A stretch of 8,305 nt of DNA from UMGS1474 sp050946775 (GTDB taxonomy: Bacteria > Bacillota > Clostridia > Oscillospirales > Acutalibacteraceae). This document shows positions 6,891 through 8,305 of the stretch, piece by piece. Where the stretch lies: NCBI GenBank assembly GCA_050946775.1, contig JBMNVL010000082.1, positions 1 through 8,305 of the forward strand, written 5' to 3'. The notes beneath the pieces are model-generated. The model searched no databases, was not told the origin of the DNA, and saw only the letters and a list, made by a program, of their open reading frames with translations. A program made the translations under genes and the position numbers. The number at the start of each line of letters is the position of its first letter. Position 1 is the stretch's first letter.

Positions 6891-6904
6891 GCCGCGCGTG
6901 CGGC
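6891..6904 (-). promoter_or_regulatory. GC-rich hairpin in the mgsA leader
   Basis: Between the mapped -10 and the start codon, the minus-strand leader contains GCCGC-ACGC-GCGGC, a perfect 5-bp stem, followed by AAAUUUUUC (6890-6882). It looks like a weak terminator or attenuator placed 30 nt before the start codon. The stem is short, so this is tentative. Confidence 0.3.
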
Positions 6905-6928
6905 GCAAACACTCCATTGCAATATATA

Positions 6929-6957
6929 AGTATAGACGATAACCGCAAAAAAGTAAA
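6929..6957 (-). promoter_or_regulatory. Sigma-A promoter for mgsA
   Basis: On the minus strand, -35 TTTACT (6957-6952, 4 of 6) and -10 TATACT (6934-6929, 5 of 6) are separated by exactly 17 nt in an AT-rich island within GC-rich DNA. The predicted start near 6922 gives a leader of about 60 nt before the mgsA ATG. Confidence 0.65.
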
Positions 6958-6969
6958 CGGTTTTTATGC

Positions 6970-6998
6970 AAAAAAATGAGGGAAAACCGCCTTTTTTT
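6970..6998 (-). terminator. Intrinsic terminator of the dut-maf unit
   Basis: The last A of the maf stop codon begins a run of seven A (6998-6992), followed by GGCGG, loop UUUU, CCCUC, a bulged A and seven U (6976-6970). The inner stem has one mismatch and one G-U pair, but the A-stem-loop-U layout is that of a bidirectional intrinsic terminator. The mgsA promoter starts 13 nt further on, so it separates two transcription units. Confidence 0.5.
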
Positions 6999-7564
6999 CA
7001 CTTCCATTCGGGATATTGCCGCAAAAATTGCCAAAGCGCCGCTCCCGGCAGTCCCATCACGGTGTAAAAATCGCCCTTTATCTGCTCGACGTACCGCATC
7101 CCGATCCCCTGGATGGCGTACCCTCCGGCCTTGTCCATCGGCTCGCCGGTGGCGATATAGCCGGCGATCTCTTCCGCCGTCATCGGGGCGAACTTCACCT
7201 CGGCGACGCCGGCAAATCCGTCGCCGCCGCCGGGTCGGCAAAGCCACACCCCGGTCAGCACCCGGTGCCAGCGCCCCTGCAGCGCCCGCAGCATTTGGGC
7301 GGCCTCTTTTCGACTTTGGGGCTTGCCCAAAAGGCGGCCGTCCACCGTTACCACCGTGTCGGCGCCCAGCACCGGCCGGTCGGGATAGCGGGCGAACACC
7401 TGCCGCGCCTTGCCCCTGGCGATGGCGATCACTGCCTGTTCGGGCGGCAGCGACGGATCGGCCGCCTCTTCCCCGTCGGCCGGGATCACCTCGAAATCCA
7501 GTCCCAGCCGCTGGCAGATCTCTTTGCGCCGGGGCGAGGCCGAGGCTAAGATCAGCCGCGCCAT
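6998..7564 (-). CDS. maf: Maf family nucleoside triphosphate pyrophosphatase
   Basis: A 188-residue Maf/YhdE protein. The family hydrolyses non-canonical or pyrimidine NTPs (dTTP, UTP and modified forms) to the monophosphate and pyrophosphate, and has been linked to house-cleaning and to septum inhibition in B. subtilis. Motifs seen: SASPRRKEI (8-16), GADTVV (67-72, with the catalytic Asp69), GKP (80-82), LTGV (103-106) and TGEPMDKAGGYAIQG (139-153), the last favouring the dTTP/UTP-type branch. The C-terminal GDFYTVMGLP is typical. The ATG at 7564 overlaps the dut stop by one base (TGATG); a GTG at 7567 would add one residue. There is no separate Shine-Dalgarno, so translation is likely coupled to dut. 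It shares a transcript with dUTPase, another nucleotide-sanitising enzyme. Confidence 0.94.
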   Translation of the reverse strand: MARLILASASPRRKEICQRLGLDFEVIPADGEEAADPSLPPEQAVIAIARGKARQVFARYPDRPVLGADTVVTVDGRLLGKPQSRKEAAQMLRALQGRWHRVLTGVWLCRPGGGDGFAGVAEVKFAPMTAEEIAGYIATGEPMDKAGGYAIQGIGMRYVEQIKGDFYTVMGLPGAALWQFLRQYPEWK

Positions 7565-8004
7565 CACGCCGTACCCGTCGAGCCGAAGCCGCCGGCGCCG
7601 CGATCGGTCGCGTCCAGCTCGGCCACCTCTTCCACCTCGGGCAGATAGACCGGCGCCACCACCAGCTGGGCGATCCGCTCGCCCGGCTGCAGGGTATACG
7701 CCTCCTGTCCCAGATTGACCAGTCCCACCCGCACTTCGCCGGTGTAATCGCTGTCGATCACCCCGACGGCGTTGGACAGGGTCAGCCCCTTTTTGACCGC
7801 CAGACCGCTGCGGGCAAATACCAGCCCCACCGTCTCGGGCGACGGCAGGCCGATGGCGATCCCGGTGGGGATCAGCGCCCGCTCACCCGGCGCTAAAGTC
7901 AGCGGCCCGTCCAGCAGGGCGTGCAGATCCATCCCGGCGCTGCCGGCGGTTGCCCGCCGCGGGATCTGCGCCCGCTCGTCCAGCCGTTTGATCTTCAAGA
8001 TCAT
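7564..8004 (-). CDS. dut: dUTP diphosphatase (trimeric dUTPase)
   Basis: A 146-residue homotrimeric dUTPase that hydrolyses dUTP to dUMP and pyrophosphate, keeping uracil out of DNA and feeding dTMP synthesis. All five family motifs are intact: I AGMDL (23-27), II RSGLA (65-69), III GVIDSDYTGE (81-90, with the catalytic Asp in VIDSDY), IV GERIAQL (108-114) and V RGAGGFGSTG (135-144), the flexible C-terminal arm that closes over the substrate. Length is standard. The ATG at 8004 has AAAGGAG 10 nt upstream, and a promoter lies 36-64 nt upstream. It is the first gene of the unit; its stop overlaps the maf start. It is transcribed divergently from spoVAC. As dUTPases also occur in phages, a prophage origin was considered, but nothing else nearby is phage-like. 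Confidence 0.97.
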   Translation of the reverse strand: MILKIKRLDERAQIPRRATAGSAGMDLHALLDGPLTLAPGERALIPTGIAIGLPSPETVGLVFARSGLAVKKGLTLSNAVGVIDSDYTGEVRVGLVNLGQEAYTLQPGERIAQLVVAPVYLPEVEEVAELDATDRGAGGFGSTGTA

Positions 8005-8039
8005 ATCGCGTTCGCTCCTTTTTTCGCTTTATGGATCCC

Positions 8040-8068
8040 ATTGTACCACATTTTCGCCGGTTTGACCA
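8040..8068 (-). promoter_or_regulatory. Vegetative promoter for dut-maf
   Basis: On the minus strand, -35 TGGTCA (8068-8063, 4 of 6) and extended -10 TGGTACAAT (hexamer TACAAT at 8045-8040, 5 of 6) are spaced by 17 nt. The -10 lies 35 nt upstream of the dut ATG and is followed by a good Shine-Dalgarno. Confidence 0.7.
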
Positions 8069-8069
8069 T

Positions 8070-8098
8070 ACATAATCGGCAAAAAGCCGCGCATACTA
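8070..8098 (+). promoter_or_regulatory. Sigma-G-like (forespore) promoter for spoVAC
   Basis: On the plus strand CATACTA (8092-8098) matches the B. subtilis sigma-G -10 consensus CATWHTA exactly. ACATA (8070-8074) matches the -35 consensus GHATR at 4 of 5 positions, with a 17-nt spacer (18 is usual). It lies 30 nt before the spoVAC start codon. The spoVA operon of B. subtilis is known to be sigma-G dependent, which fits. Confidence 0.65.
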
Positions 8099-8128
8099 TC
8101 CCCATCTTGGCGAAAGAAGGAACGAGCG

Positions 8129-8305
8129 TTGAAGGTGACCAATCAGGAATACAAGCGGATGAACCGCCAGGCGTCGCCGCCCTCGCCGGTGATCAAAAAC
8201 GTCCTGTGGGCGTTTTTGGTCGGCGGTGCGATCTGCGCGGCGGGCGAAGGGATCGCCCAGTGGTGCCGTCTGGCGGGGTTGGAGCAGACGCAGGCGCGCG
8301 CCGTG
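8129..8305 (+). CDS. spoVAC: Stage V sporulation protein AC, partial (N-terminal 59 residues)
   Basis: The frame is open from a TTG at 8129 to the window end (59 codons), so only the N-terminus is present. It has a polar start, then SPPSPVIKNVLWAFLVGGAICAAGEG, closely matching B. subtilis SpoVAC (PKPPYVWNCVKAFLVGGLICAIGQG) with the first membrane helix at about residues 24-42. SpoVAC is an inner-membrane protein, reported to be mechanosensitive, of the SpoVA channel that takes up calcium-dipicolinate during spore formation and releases it in germination. The TTG is supported by AGAAGGA 7 nt upstream; the next in-frame ATG (codon 11) would remove the conserved head. The sigma-G-like promoter upstream fits forespore expression. 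SpoVAE also has a FLVGGxIC start but lacks the polar N-terminal extension, so SpoVAC is preferred. Confidence 0.85.
   Translation, partial: MKVTNQEYKRMNRQASPPSPVIKNVLWAFLVGGAICAAGEGIAQWCRLAGLEQTQARAV

Noticed and set aside
6976..7896. Plus-strand open frame (306 codons) opposite maf and dut
   Set aside because: Arg/Pro/Ala-rich low-complexity translation, antisense to two well-supported genes.
7564..8004. Prophage-derived dUTPase
   Set aside because: dUTPases are common in phages, but neighbours are chromosomal housekeeping genes and base composition matches them.

Overview
The window is a GC-rich stretch (about 60% by eye, not counted) from an endospore-forming member of the Clostridia, most likely in the Oscillospiraceae/Ruminococcaceae range. 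Three things suggest this: the start of spoVAC behind a sigma-G-like promoter, Firmicutes-type versions of every housekeeping protein, and an intergenic hairpin repeat of a kind I recall from gut Oscillospirales genomes (not verified here). Nearly everything is on the minus strand; only the spoVAC fragment at the right edge is on the plus strand.

Read in the direction of transcription (right to left), there are four apparent minus-strand units. (1) dut-maf (8004-6998): dUTPase and a Maf nucleotide pyrophosphatase, translationally coupled, with a promoter at 8068-8040 and a probable intrinsic terminator overlapping the maf stop codon. (2) mgsA (6860-6453): a methylglyoxal synthase with its own good sigma-A promoter (6957-6929) and a hairpin terminator; two residues near its active site differ from E. 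coli and B. subtilis. (3) hisS-aspS (6361-3032): histidyl- and aspartyl-tRNA synthetases separated by 210 bp that hold an inverted pair of hairpin repeats. No T-box leader is visible. (4) A three-gene ABC-2 exporter operon (2956 to beyond position 1): ATPase, six-helix permease and a GldG-like membrane-anchored auxiliary protein that runs off the left edge in frame. This resembles the 'gliding motility' type GldA/GldF/GldG set, whose substrate in non-gliding Firmicutes is not established as far as I know.

The divergent dut/spoVAC intergenic region (8005-8128) places a vegetative promoter and a forespore (sigma-G) promoter back to back. No transposase, phage gene, CRISPR array, tRNA or rRNA is visible. 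Most of the window is ordinary chromosomal housekeeping. The points worth following are the paired hairpin repeat between hisS and aspS, the atypical MgsA active site, the sporulation promoter, and the uncharacterised Gld-like transporter.
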